A stretch of DNA of 64,000 bases from Homalodisca vitripennis (taxonomy: Eukaryota; Arthropoda; Insecta; Hemiptera; Cicadellidae): contig NW_025776221.1 of NCBI RefSeq assembly GCF_021130785.1, positions 1 to 64,000 of the forward strand, read 5' to 3'. Shown here piece after piece: positions 9,487 to 20,154 of this stretch. Below the pieces are notes generated by a model. That model was given only the letters and a program-made list of their open reading frames with translations. It made no database searches and was not told where the DNA came from. Numbering within the stretch: the first letter of the stretch is position 1; each line of letters starts with the position of its first letter. The position numbers and the translations under genes were made by a program.

Positions 9487-10800
9487 GTAGAACCTAAACA
9501 TAACGTAGCTGTGGTAGAAAGGGTGTATTCAATTTGAATGATAAATAACTACAGTTCACTTTCCTTTAATTGCAGCATCTGTTATCTCAGACTTGACTCC
9601 TAGTATGTCGTTCATCTGAAGAGATCCAAAGAAATTCTAAATTCAAATGGAACAAACTCTTTCTATCATGCTTAGAGACCACGTCAAAACATCGTGGTGC
9701 ACTCAGCTGTGCATATGATGAGATAATGAGAACACCACTTCTTCTATTTATAGGTGTCTCTGATGTCGAAAATGTTTTTAAAGCTTCGTTTTGAGCTTCG
9801 TAGTTGCCGACTTTCTTTGGATCTCATTCCAGGAGTGAAGTCTGAGACAGCGTCAAATACTTCACACTGCAATAAAAGTAATGTGAATTTGAGCTAAATT
9901 CAACATTCAAATATTATAAGTGCTTTCACAAAGTAGGCTACGGCCGAAGGTAACAGATAGTTGATTTATAAGTAAATTCAAGTTTAATGAGGACAAATCC
10001 AAATCTGTATTCACATGCAGAACATATAATATCATACAGTATTTTATAAATCTAAAAATAATAACTGATAACCGATTATGTAAGGGTTTTCAAAAAAAAA
10101 TAATTACGCCTTTAATTATTAACGTGAACTCTAAATTTTTTGTACGTCGTTCTTCAAAAGACACACACAAAATGCAGAATAAGAATAAGGAATAATGATA
10201 AGTTAACGTGAAGAAAGCTTATATTTTAAACAGAAAACTTTTTTGGTTATCACAATCCTCAATAACAATCAAAATATTTTTCTTTTACTCGAATACATGT
10301 GTGAATACAACCCAATCAGTAAACAATTTTCCAAAGTGTTATAGGTGTATACTTTTATGTGGTAGAAGTTTGAAATAATATGTTTAGCTTGTAATAGAGG
10401 TCGTCTAGACCCAGCTCCGTCAGGGATCTTCTTTAGAAAAACAAATTATAGTAAACAATTTATGGCATGGCTGTCGTCTTCTAGTTTTTTAAAATGCTTT
10501 AAAAATCCTAAATTTGTCTTGAAAGTAGTGAAATAATTTTCACTTTTGATTCTACCAAAGGTATCGGTATTCGGTAGGGAAAAGCAGTGTTAAACCATAT
10601 GCTACCACGAGATGGGCTACTCATTAAGTATTTTTTATTCCGACCTTCAAAATCTTGAACCTCAAATGGGGTTTTCAAGCTACTAAAAAATTCTACAAAA
10701 TAATTTAAATTATAATTTTTGTGTGTATATATATATATTGATTAAGAACTTCCAAAACGGATTGGGTTGTTGGAAAACAAGTGCGCAAAATATTAAGGAC
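9487..10800. other. No gene seen; AT-rich DNA left of the piggyBac relic
   Basis: The left end of the piggyBac element should lie here but no TTAA-bounded terminal repeat matching the right end is visible. A near-palindrome cttgaacc...ggttttcaag at about 10653-10680 could be a subterminal remnant. Confidence 0.4.
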
Positions 10801-12075
10801 TATTTAGGAGCTGGGTATATCGAGTCATCAGCCGATATGGTCGAGAAACAAAACATAGGTTGGGACCCGGAAGATGAGTTGATTGGAATGCGGAAGAGTA
10901 GTGATGGGAGCGATTTGTCTGATGGCGAAGTAATTGATAGTAATCATGAAACTGGAAGTGAGTTCGGATTATCAAAACGATTCAGATAATAATAATGAAG
11001 ACGTAAATTTAGTGGAAGGGGAAGTACAAGTACGTAATTCAGAAACGTTATTTCTATGGAAAAATAGGTATAAGTGAGCTAAGAATCCCCCTGCACCAAG
11101 TCGTACCCGCAGAGAAAATATTCTGCACATACCTCAAATTGTAGGACCTGCGAAAACTAATAGACCCCAATTGCCGATAGATGCTTGGTCTCTTTATTTA
11201 CAGAAGACATTGTTTGTAATATTCTAGAACATACAAACCAAAAAATTACAAATTTAAGCTTTAGATATAAGGGTTTACCATCTTTCGCAGGCCACGTGGA
11301 TATGAATGAATTGAAAGCCTTTCTTGGTCTTCTCATTTTATCTGGAGTTTTCAAATCTGGTCACGAGAATGCCTCATCTCTGTTTTGCCTCTGATGGTAC
11401 AGGTAGGGACATATTTCGTGCAATAATGTCTCTCAAAAGATTTTTGTTCCTACTAATATCTCAACGTTTTGATGATGGAACAACCAGAGATGACCGAAAG
11501 GCAGCTGAAGATAAATTAGCTCCAATTTCTGGAATATATAATTCTTTTATGTCAAACTGTACTCAAAACTATGCTTGTGGAGAATACAGCACAGTAGATG
11601 AGCATATGATTCCGTTTGGAGGGAAGTTTAAATATAGGATGTACCTCAAGAACAAACCCAAAAAATATGGCCTAAAGGTCATGTGTCTATGCGATGCTCG
11701 CACAGGCTACTTGATTGACTCCTTTGTGTACTGTGGGAAAGATAATGCTCCAAATCCTAGAAAGCTTTCTGCACCTACAAGAAATGTCTTAACATTGGTG
11801 TCTTCAATACAAAACACAAACAGAAATGTTACAGGAGATAACTGGTTCTCATCAGTAGAACTAGTTGAGGAACTTCGAGCGATTCGTCTAACTTATGTCG
11901 GAAACCATGAGACGAAATAAGCGAGAAATCCCACCTGAGTTTTTTGCCTAAACGAACCTAAAAAGAAAGAACCAGCCAAACGAAAGCGCTATGAACTCTG
12001 CCCGAGGAAAAATGATAAAAAAATTAAATTGTAAACACTGCGATAAAACAGTGTGTAAAGAGCATTCTTAGTTTG
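10801..12075 (+). pseudogene. piggyBac-type transposase, internally deleted
   Basis: An acidic N-terminus (DGSDLSDGEV) is followed, after frameshifts, by HVDMNELKAFLGLLILSGVF, GRDIFRAIMSLKRFLFLL, RDDRKAAEDKLAPISGIYNS, YSTVDEHMIPFGGKFKYRMY, YLKNKPKKYGLKVMCLCDAR and NRNVTGDNWFSSVELVEELR. These are the DDE_Tnp_1_7 blocks of piggyBac transposases. The aspartates in TVDEH and GDNWF correspond to the first two catalytic Asp. After NKREIPPEFF the trace jumps to a C-terminal cysteine-rich end (RYELCPRKNDKK, then CKHCDKTVCKEHS). The stretch with the third Asp is therefore deleted. The longest clean frame is 11324-11920. It cannot be active. Confidence 0.9.
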
Positions 12076-12576
12076 TAATTATCTGCAACAACTGTTGTGA
12101 CGAGTAAGTAAACTTAGTTGTAATTACAAGTAAAATATAAATACAAAACAGAAGCATTTTTGAAATTTAGCTACATGAAATATGACTTCAAACATTAACG
12201 TTGGTTTAATTAAATTAAGAGATAACAGCTATTTTCTTGTTTCATGTAGTTTCCCGAGATCTATTCAATAGGAGAAAAAGTAATAAAATGAAGAATTTAA
12301 CAATACTTTTGCTGGGTTAGCCCGTTTTTCAGATAGCTACCAAAACCAGAGGATTTTTGTGTTCGTTTTAAAAAACTTTAAAAATAATATAAGTATACAT
12401 TTATTTTTCTGCAATTGTCGTCTTGGTATATAACTAACAATATATTAATTAAAAGAAACTAATTTTGGTACTAATATGATCTTACAAAATCTTTTTATAC
12501 CAGTTCTTGTATTGGGGTCTTGAAAGACCCCACTGTACCAGTTGTGTTCCACGAAATGCACTGTAACAGTCAAGGG
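12076..12576 (+). mobile_element. piggyBac 3' non-coding end with subterminal palindrome
   Basis: The DNA between the transposase and TTAA (12577-12580) is AT-rich and carries a perfect palindrome ggggtcttgaaagacccc (12514-12531). The outer end is gtaacagtcaaggg followed by TTAA, as expected for piggyBac insertion at TTAA with a terminal GGG. A matching left end was not found, so the 5' boundary is open. Confidence 0.7.
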
Positions 12577-12840
12577 TTAACTGATTGTGCAGACTTAGTC
12601 TGTACTTAAATTAATCGTTGATTCTGATCGGTTATTTTAAATTAGTCTTTAGATAAGTTTTTCTACCGACTAATTTTTCTATAAGTTAACTGGTTGTGAA
12701 GACAGTCTATATTTGAATTAATCGTTGATTCTGATCGGTTATTTTAAATTAGTCTTTAGATTAGTTTTTCTACCGAATAATTTTCTGCAAGTTAACTGGT
12801 TGTGCAGGACAGTCTATACTTGAATTGCTCGTTTATTATA
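12576..12840. repeat. Tandem repeat, about 107-bp unit, 2.5 copies
   Basis: Units begin at gttaactg in 12576, 12685 and 12791. Each holds cgttgattctgatcggttat and a tagtctttaga segment, except that the third diverges after about 40 bases. The TTAA used by the piggyBac end is part of the first unit's gttaac. Confidence 0.85.
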
Positions 12841-13316
12841 ATAAGTTATTTTTATTACTGAAATATCGTTCTTTAGCGATTAACTTTCGGTTAACTTTGG
12901 TGATTCGTAATTAAAATAAATTATAATTTTGCAATTTGAACGGTAATTATCTTGTAGTGTTATAAATGATATATGATAATATAACATTTTAAAATGTTAT
13001 GACTATAACGTATGCACAAAAAAAGTAATAATACAATTACAGAATTTCGTTTTCAATTACGGTTCTGCCAGTGCGGGTTTGCTTGGAATTTTTTGATTGT
13101 ATATTCAGGTCCGAACTCAGACCGGGTTTTCGTACAATTTCTTCCGGAGCCAGTCACACGTCTATATGAAGGGACTGTGTCTGGTGGGGGGACTCGACGG
13201 GGCCCGACCGAATATCTTTACCAGGGCTCGCCAAAGCTAAGTACGACCGTGAGTAAATTGGCCGCGCCGCGCCGCGTGCCTGTCTCAACAGGAATGGTTC
13301 ATTTCCCCACCACCCC
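12841..13316. other. No gene seen; AT-rich, then GC-rich DNA inside a hAT end
   Basis: AT-rich to about 13060, then a GC-rich stretch (cgcgccgcgccgcg near 13262) adjoining the hAT end. It may be the interior of a related hAT or MITE. No coding trace is recognised in the ORFs of either strand. Confidence 0.4.
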
Positions 13317-13443
13317 ATCCCTAAAATGTGGATTGAATTTAAAAGGTATAATCGGTTATTCATTCGACTAAAATAACTGATTAACGACAAAAATAACTGA
13401 CTGGTTAGTCGGTTATAAAACCCATTCGGTTATCCCATCACTA
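13317..13443 (-). mobile_element. Second hAT end, inverted relative to 2916
   Basis: Reverse complement of 2916-3042 with few differences; it ends cccatcacta at 13443. It belongs either to a second, internally different member of the same hAT family or to the far side of a composite. Confidence 0.85.
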
Positions 13444-13535
13444 GTAGAAGGGATGGTTGTTAATAGCAAGGATCGGACGATGTATTTTCTGGTGTAAGAT
13501 ATTCCCAGTGGCATAGTGGACAGTCTATATAAATA

Positions 13536-13537
<2 letters not shown>

Positions 13538-13578
<41 letters not shown>
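13538..13578. repeat. (TA)n microsatellite
   Basis: About 40 bases of alternating ta, followed by two ggatgtgcag words. Confidence 0.95.
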
Positions 13579-13582
<4 letters not shown>

Positions 13583-13819
13583 GGATGTGCAGCTGGGCGG
13601 ATGTGCAGTGTCGCCTATGTTCTAATTTTATGTGAAACGGATATTTAGTTATCTAGTGCAAGAAAGCCACACATATTATAAAGTCACAGTTTTCAATAAA
13701 ATAATCCGTCTTCATAACAATTTCACAACCTATTCTGTTATTAGGGCCTCTCCTTAACAGATTAAAGAAAATTACGTTGTGTACTTATAAAATTCAAATT
13801 GGCTCTCGGCATCAAGACT

Positions 13820-14190
13820 ATACATAATGGTTAAGTTAAATGACGGATATTGGCCTAACTTACCTCCTAATATATATTTTGCTAAAACTCTTATTAACAG
13901 CTTAGAAAAATTTAATATTCATAGCCCAATTCGCTATCAAAATATCACAAATATCTCAAACAACAAAAGCCGTGTCGTCGGCATAAAAGAACGACCGGTT
14001 CCCGACAAAATTGACTTTATCTAGGTTATTCACAAAAGTGAGAAACAGGAGATGACCCCACATACTTCCCTGCAAAACCCCATAATCAGTTTTTTATTTT
14101 AGAAACTATTCTGGTAAAATATCCTAACTGGATAGCGATCAGTTAGGTGCTTTTGCAACCATTTCAGAGCCGTCTTTTTTAATTTTTAAT
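13820..14190 (-). pseudogene. LINE reverse transcriptase fragment
   Basis: On the minus strand, from about 14187 leftwards, the trace reads ALKWLQKHLTDRYPVRIFYQ, then TDYGVLQGSMWGHLLF, then SFFYADDTAFVV. These are RT motifs including the G-x-x-Q-G-S box and the catalytic YADD. Stops and shifts interrupt it, and it fades near 13900. This is an I- or Jockey-like non-LTR RT. Immediately to the right lies an endonuclease fragment on the opposite strand. The plus-strand ORF 13827-14024 is an antisense shadow. Confidence 0.8.
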
Positions 14191-14194
14191 CAAT

Positions 14195-14890
14195 GAAGCT
14201 GTAACATTATCAATGTCAGGAGGCAAGCCGTCCTTCATACCCGTAACAACACGGCCTCAGGGAAATTTTGTTTCCTTTTTAATTTATTTTAATACGTCTT
14301 TGCCGGATGTAATTGTACTGACAGAAGTTTGATACACGATTGTGAAATAAATTTGTTTAAATTAGTGGGTATAACCAGTATTCAAACTGTAATGACAGCT
14401 ACAGATCAGGTGGAGTGATTGTTTTATGTGAGTGAGCGATATGAGACCAGACGATCAGGCGTTAATATGAAATCAGCCGACGCGCTCAAAGTCACTGTTG
14501 ACATTGAGTCTGTTGGGCTTTCTGTTGCGATCGTAGCGGTTTAAAGGCTGCATTCGCATTACATTGCGTCTTTCTTGAACGAATAAAAATAATATCTTAT
14601 TGTCTGAATCCAAAGATCGGAATTTAGTTGTTACCGGGGATATGAATTTATGCTATGGTCACGCTCGTCGACAAGTATTTAGCGATTTACGTCAAGTAAT
14701 GGCCTTGAGCAACTGATTGACTCACCCACAGAGGAATAACTGTTTATATCATATATCTTTAGAACTAGAGATCAATGTAGCTTTTAATGGCATGTTTTAA
14801 CTTCTTTCAGACAAGACCATAATGCGGTAGTTTGTAATATGTTATATCCTAATATGTCAATTTGTCTTCTGAGTTTAAAATTAAATTAGA
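14195..14890 (+). pseudogene. LINE APE endonuclease fragment, inverted next to the RT
   Basis: Plus-strand traces are LPDVIVLTEV (about 14295), RSGGVIVLCE (about 14404), SADALKVTVDIESVGLSVAI, GDMNLCYGHARRQVFSDLRQ (about 14637), FRTRDQCSF and QDHNAVVCNML (about 14815). They follow the order of an APE endonuclease (E of the TEV motif, GDxN, final DH). Frameshifts and stops are frequent. The segment 14311-14400 recurs inside the 1150-bp tandem unit. Confidence 0.75.
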
Positions 14891-16228
14891 GGCGGCCACA
14901 CACTGGGAAATATAAGCGTTCACTCAATTAGGTTACTAATGTTAAACCATGTAAACTATGCCTTTTACTAAAATTAGAAATTTACAAAAGTATGTATACA
15001 TATATAGATCCTAGGTTCTATAACACATTATCTTTCGCCGTGTCTTCCTCGAAAAACATTGGGCACGCCCATACGCAAGCTGACCTGCTGGGGGTTTTTA
15101 CAATTGTTTGACATAGAGCAACTCATATATTAGAAACTTTGTTTGACTGTTAATAAATGTATTTGCTGAATCTTTTGTTTAATTTATATGTACTTGGTTA
15201 CATATTAACAATGCACTTTACGTTAACTTACAAAAAACTGACATTTGAAATATTGAGTCTCTAAATAAACCGTCATTTTAATATTGAATAACGAAAGAAA
15301 AGAGGTATTGTATTGATTTCACTGGTATTTTTGTGCATTCTAAGAATCGAATGGTTTCTACTTATGTTTTTATGTACTTTCAATAAACACCTTCTTATAA
15401 CTATTGGTCACTTGATTTCTTAAATGGAACGTAAAATTATCATAGTGCAATTCTACAAAGAGACGAAATGATTCATAAATCTTTGTCCTTTATTTTTACA
15501 ATATTATTTTTTACAGAACATAGCACGCTGTATAAAATGTAGGTAGACTTCAATGTTACCAATATATAATAAAAAAGAAGTATCTTTCTTAGATAAGAAA
15601 ATAAACAAAGAACGGAAGAAATCTTGTTCATAACGTCTAGAAACGTTTATTCTTGAACCGGTCTAGCCCTGTAGAGGCAACTACAAAACATTGCTAAAAC
15701 TAGTACAGTTTCCTGCTCTCCTGATACTCCGGTCCGATCAATCCAATCGCGATAGCTGGATACTTTTTATTTATTAATGTGAGTAATTAATTTTTTTCAA
15801 TATCTAGAAGTTTTATATCATAATAACACTGGAAATGACACAGTAACACGTCTAAATAGTCTTTCGATGGAGCAAACACTAGTAGTAAATAAACTTTTTC
15901 TGAAGTAAATAAACTCGATTGGTTGTTTACCTTCACAACCATTGTTTTCAAATTAAAGGGATAGGGCGTAAAGTATTTGTTCTGCTAGCTAGACGCTTGC
16001 CACTGCTCAAACTAGCACACAACATGCGTACAATTGAATCGCAATATGGCATAGTAATTAAACAAGAAGAATTAAAGAACCGTCAAAAAACAGAAGGTTT
16101 GAATGTTACAAACTTTCATACAGCCTAAGTACGTATTTTATAGAAGCCGAATAATAAACGTAAAATTAGCGCTGAGTGAAACCAAAAAAAACTAGATTTT
16201 TCATTAAGCAAAAAATATCCACCATTTG
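14891..16228. other. No gene seen; AT-rich DNA
   Basis: Short ORFs only. A slightly more GC-rich piece at 15650-15760 is unassigned. Confidence 0.5.
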
Positions 16229-16249
16229 TTGTTGGTTGTCAACCAACAA
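16229..16249. repeat. Short perfect palindrome
   Basis: ttgttggttg and caaccaacaa are perfect 10-bp arms around one base. Confidence 0.9.
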
Positions 16250-16920
16250 TCAGTTTTAATAAGTCAAATATCCATTTTTGACTACTTCATGCAATTAAAT
16301 TAGTTCGATTTTTGTATAATCTTTTTATTATAAACATTGCCCAGTTATTTGTGCTGGAATCGGTGATCGCCAAGGTTCTGCTACCTGAACCTCTATCCGT
16401 CTCTGCGCGCCTGATACTCAGTTACAGTGAAACATTGAAACGCTGTATTATCTTGGCTCAATTTCTATTGGTTTAGTTGTGACTTAGATATTCGTGAAGC
16501 GAATCTCATTTAAAGTAATAAATAAGTGTACTATTGTACAAAGTTGTATGCAACTCTTCTGGTGCGTTTGTGTTAAATATAGTTAATACACGTAAGTACT
16601 TTTATTAGCCAAATTGGAAATAATGACCTAAATTCCAATACCTCTGGCTCTGATATGGTTCTTATATTATTATAATGATAATTACGTGTGACTCAATATA
16701 ATAGCTTCCGCTAAACTGAGAACAGAAGTCGAGAGTCCAGTGTCAGTGTCGCGCCAGTTCCCCTCATTTGTAAAAACAAGTACAGTAAAGATGTCTTATT
16801 CTACCAGGTGGAGGGCTAAGAAGCCCTCTCTAACACTTAACCTGTGGACCAACGGCTAAAGGTGACTTACGAACCACCACCAATTTTCGGGCAGGCGGGC
16901 TGCTTGCAAGGACTGGATCT

Positions 16921-16990
16921 CTCAGCGGTCACCCATCCAAGCAGCAGCCACGCTCGACGTTGCTTGATCCGGTTATCTTGGGATAACCGT
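16921..16990 (-). pseudogene. 5S rRNA-derived segment, unit 1
   Basis: The reverse complement reads cggttatcccaagataaccg, then gatcaagcaacgtcgagcg, then tggctgctgcttggatgggtgaccgct-like sequence. This follows the animal 5S rRNA core from about base 30 to 97. It includes the aagca(g/a)cgtcg(g/a)gcg block and the box C region gatgggtgaccgc. The 5' and 3' ends of a 5S gene are not recognisable, so it is a 5S-derived fragment such as a 5S-type SINE head or a decayed gene. Confidence 0.7.
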
Positions 16991-17014
16991 TGTACCCGCT
17001 ACACAGCGCCATTG

Positions 17015-17096
17015 ACAGTAGTTTGGATACACGATTGTGAAATAAGTTTGTTTCAATTAGTGGGTATAACCAGTATTCAAACTGTAACGATAGCTT
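17015..17096 (+). pseudogene. LINE endonuclease fragment, unit 1
   Basis: It corresponds at the DNA level to 14311-14400 and translates as VVWIHDCEISLFQLVGITSI. In the 14-kb relic the same DNA sits in its native place between LPDVIVLTEV and RSGGVIVL, identifying it as APE-domain sequence. Confidence 0.75.
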
Positions 17097-18069
17097 GAAT
17101 ACTTATTTGTAATCGCTTATAAACGGTGCAAAATTACTTTCTATTAAAAAACGTTTAAAATACAGATTAAAATTATACTTTAATCCAAAACTTTGTCGTA
17201 GGAAGTATTTTCCCTGCCCAATAATAAAAAAGTTCCTAGCTTACTCCTTTTTTATGTTTTTAATGGTGTTCAAAATAAGTTAGATTATAAGTTTTAATTC
17301 ACTAAAATAAATTACAATAAATATGTTATTGTTAAAAATCCACCCAGTTAAAAGCACCAACTTATTCAGTTAATGACTATAGAAATTAGAAATGTTATGT
17401 TCAGAAATAAATATATCGGCGCAGGTTTATTTAATATATGTTTCTTTAAAACACTGCGGCTCATTCAAAACTGCCCGCCTCAATAGATCGCCAGTTATTT
17501 GTGCTGGAATCGGTGATCGCCAAGGTTCTGCTACCTGAACCTCTATCCATCTCTGCGCGCCTGATACTCAGTTACAGTGAAACATTGAAACGCTGTCTTA
17601 TCTTGGCTCAATTTCTATTGGTTAGTTGTCACTTAGATATTCGTGAGGCGAATCTCATTTAAAGTAATAAATAAGTGTACTATTGTTCAAAGTTGTATGC
17701 AACTCTTCTGATGTGTTTGTGTTAAATATAGTTAATACACGTTAGTACTTTTACTAGCCAAATTGGAAATAATGACCTAAATTCCAATACTTGTGGCTCT
17801 CATTGTACTTATATTATTATAATGATAATTACGTGTGACTCAATATAATAGCTTCCGCCAAACTGAGAACAGAAGTCGAGAGTCCAGTGTCAGTGTCGCG
17901 CCAGTTCCCCTCATTTGTAAAAACAAGTACAGTAAAGATGTCTTATTCTACCAGGGGGAGGGCTAAGAAGCCCTCTCTAACACTTAACCTGGGGGACCAA
18001 CGGCTTAAAGGTGACTTACGAACCACCACCAATTTTCGGGCAAGCGGGCTGCTTGCAAGGACTGGATCT

Positions 18070-18139
18070 CTCAGCGGTCACCCATCCAAGCAGCAGCCAC
18101 GCTCGACGTTGCTTGATCCGGTTATCTTGGGATAACCGT
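18070..18139 (-). pseudogene. 5S rRNA-derived segment, unit 2
   Basis: Same as 16921-16990, shifted by one repeat unit and almost unchanged. Confidence 0.7.
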
Positions 18140-18164
18140 TGTACCCGCTACACAGCGCCATTGA

Positions 18165-18246
18165 CAGTAGTTTGGATACACGATTGTGAAATAAGTTTGT
18201 TTCAATTAGTGGGTATAACCAGTATTCAAACTGCAATGATAGCTTG
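18165..18246 (+). pseudogene. LINE endonuclease fragment, unit 2
   Basis: Second copy of the 17015-17096 fragment. Confidence 0.75.
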
Positions 18247-18769
18247 AATACTTATTTGTAGTCGCTTATAAACGGTGCAAAATGACTTCCTATCAAAAAC
18301 GTTTAAAATATATATTAAAAATTGTACTTTAATCCAAAACTTTGTCGTAGGAAGTATTTTCCCTGCCCAATAATAAAAAAGTTCCTAGCTTACTCCTTTT
18401 TTATGTTTTTAATGGTGTTCAAAATAAGTTAGATTATAAGTTTTAATTCACTAAAATAAAATTACAATAAATATGTTATTGTTAAAAATCCACCCAGTTA
18501 AAAGCACCAACTTATTCAGTTAATGACTATAGAAATTAGAAATGTTATGTTCAGAAATAAAATATATCGGCGCAGGTTTATTTAATATATGTTTGTTTAA
18601 AACAGAGCGGCTCATTCAAATTGCCCGCCTCAATAGATCGCCAGTTATTTGTGATGGAATCGGTGATCGCCAAGGTTCTGCTATCCATCTCTGCGCGCCT
18701 GATACTCGAAACATTGAAACGCTGCCTTATTTTGGCTCAATATCTATTGGTTAGTTGAATATTCATAAC

Positions 18770-18910
18770 TCCGTTCTTGATTGGCTATATTTTTGTAATG
18801 GGCGGAGTGGTGTCGGCTGTTTCTTTATGGGCGGAGTTATGCCGGGCCACCATTTGGTCGCTTGGGTGGACCCCAACCAGAGCCGTGATTTAGATCCGCG
18901 CCTTGTTTAC
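18770..18910. mobile_element. Right end of the GC-rich inverted-repeat element
   Basis: The terminal 18870-18910, read on the minus strand (acaaggcgcggatctaaat, then ctctggttggg), matches the left end of the element at 404-445. It abuts tggtgta (18911-18917), the counterpart of tgggtgta at 396-403. Two gggcggag words lie inside. It is joined on its left to the third tandem copy. Confidence 0.6.
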
Positions 18911-20135
18911 TGGTGTACTATTTGTTTAAAAATGTATTTATTCTGATATTATTTCGCTATCTATAAACATGGTTATCAATAAACTAAATTTAAAAATATT
19001 CTCCATCGCTCAGCCATATCCAATAGAATGCTTAAATCATCTAATTAAGTGTTCCTCATATAAAAATGAAGGTTCATGCACAATTATTCAGTTTGATTTC
19101 GAGATATCGTTTGGACAAACAGACGTATATGAATTTTTCATCCCTACGAGTGATTGCTTCGTTAAAGCTCAGCCAATTATGTAGTGAAATGTGAGGGAGT
19201 TAATATGATGTCTGGGGGTTGTAACAAGGGTTAGATAGAAGACAGATAACTGTGGTCGTGCAGAGGATATTGACCTTCAATAGAAGAATCAATGTTAAAG
19301 GCGTTTTTAGCTGATTAAAAACGTTCTACCACGTTTTAGCCCCCTTGCTATTCTAGTACTCTGTTAATCCAAATTGGATCTCTAAAAACTAGGAACATCA
19401 TTTAGAAAATGTTTTCTCAATATATTTATAGCCGGTTTTATATTACTGTTTCGTATTCTTGTTAGGTAAAGATAATATATAAAATGATGTGTTGTTTATA
19501 CTGTTATACATGGTATTTATTTTATTTATTTATCGACTTAATAATGTATAATTGTAAAATGTATTAGGAATTTAAATGTAAGATAAAAGTTTTAAGATTT
19601 TTATGATTTTTATCTCAAATAGAAGAAACGGATAAAACATCTAGAGCCAAATGAGATTAAACTTTTACTGTTTTGGTGAACAAATGGTTATGTATTGGTT
19701 TGGTTGTGAAGGAATTGAATGGATTTGAATGAAAATTAAGTTATGACTCAACATTAATATTCTAGTGAATATATTAGCCGCTACAGAAAACATTTATGCT
19801 GTAAATCTATGCAGTCTTCTCAAGTTTCTCCATTAAATTATCATTAAGTATTGAATGAATATTGTTCATAATTGTAATTCCCTTCAATTTAAAGTGTGAG
19901 ATCACTCAAATTCTCAAAACTTAGACCGTCATATAATGAGTTTACATTATTTTTACATAAGTTATTCGCAGGCCTTTTTAAAAAGATACTATTAAATTTA
20001 CATATGATTACAATTTATACAGTTGATGTTGGTCATACTGTATTTGTCTTGTACTTTTTCTCTAGATTAACTTAAAAAGAAAATGAACCTTGAAAAGTTT
20101 CGTTGATTTTTTATAGGATATTTTATATAGGAAAT
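18911..20135. repeat. Family R, right part, copy B
   Basis: Aligns with 25866-27205 with indels. Landmarks are gctcagccatatcc, gagatatcg(c/t)ttggaca, atttagaaaa, gttggtcatact and a ctctag(a/g)ttaacttaaaaa block. A frame KIFSIAQPYPIEC...IKC...YKNE is open in both copies (18969-19184 and 25843-26109), but the family looks non-coding overall. Confidence 0.8.
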
Positions 20136-20154
20136 GAGGAAGGGTTTTAGGCAC

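Larger units (their letters stand above)
16341..18755. repeat. 1150-bp tandem repeat, 2.1 copies
   Basis: Copies start with ccagttatttgtg(c/a)tggaa at 16341, 17491 and 18641, giving spacings of exactly 1150 and 1150. Copies 1 and 2 are very similar throughout (scattered substitutions, few indels). The third ends after about 115 bases at ggttagttg. Each full unit carries a 5S-rRNA-like segment and a LINE endonuclease fragment. The ORFs at 16844-17098, 17887-18135, 18011-18247 and 18542-18754 are readings of this repeat, not genes. Confidence 0.95.

Noticed and set aside
13827..14024. Plus-strand 65-codon ORF
   Set aside because: Antisense of the minus-strand LINE RT fragment carrying YADD.
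16844..18754. Four plus-strand ORFs of 70-84 codons
   Set aside because: They read through the 5S-like and LINE-derived parts of the 1150-bp tandem unit. The duplicate ORFs simply reflect the duplicate units.
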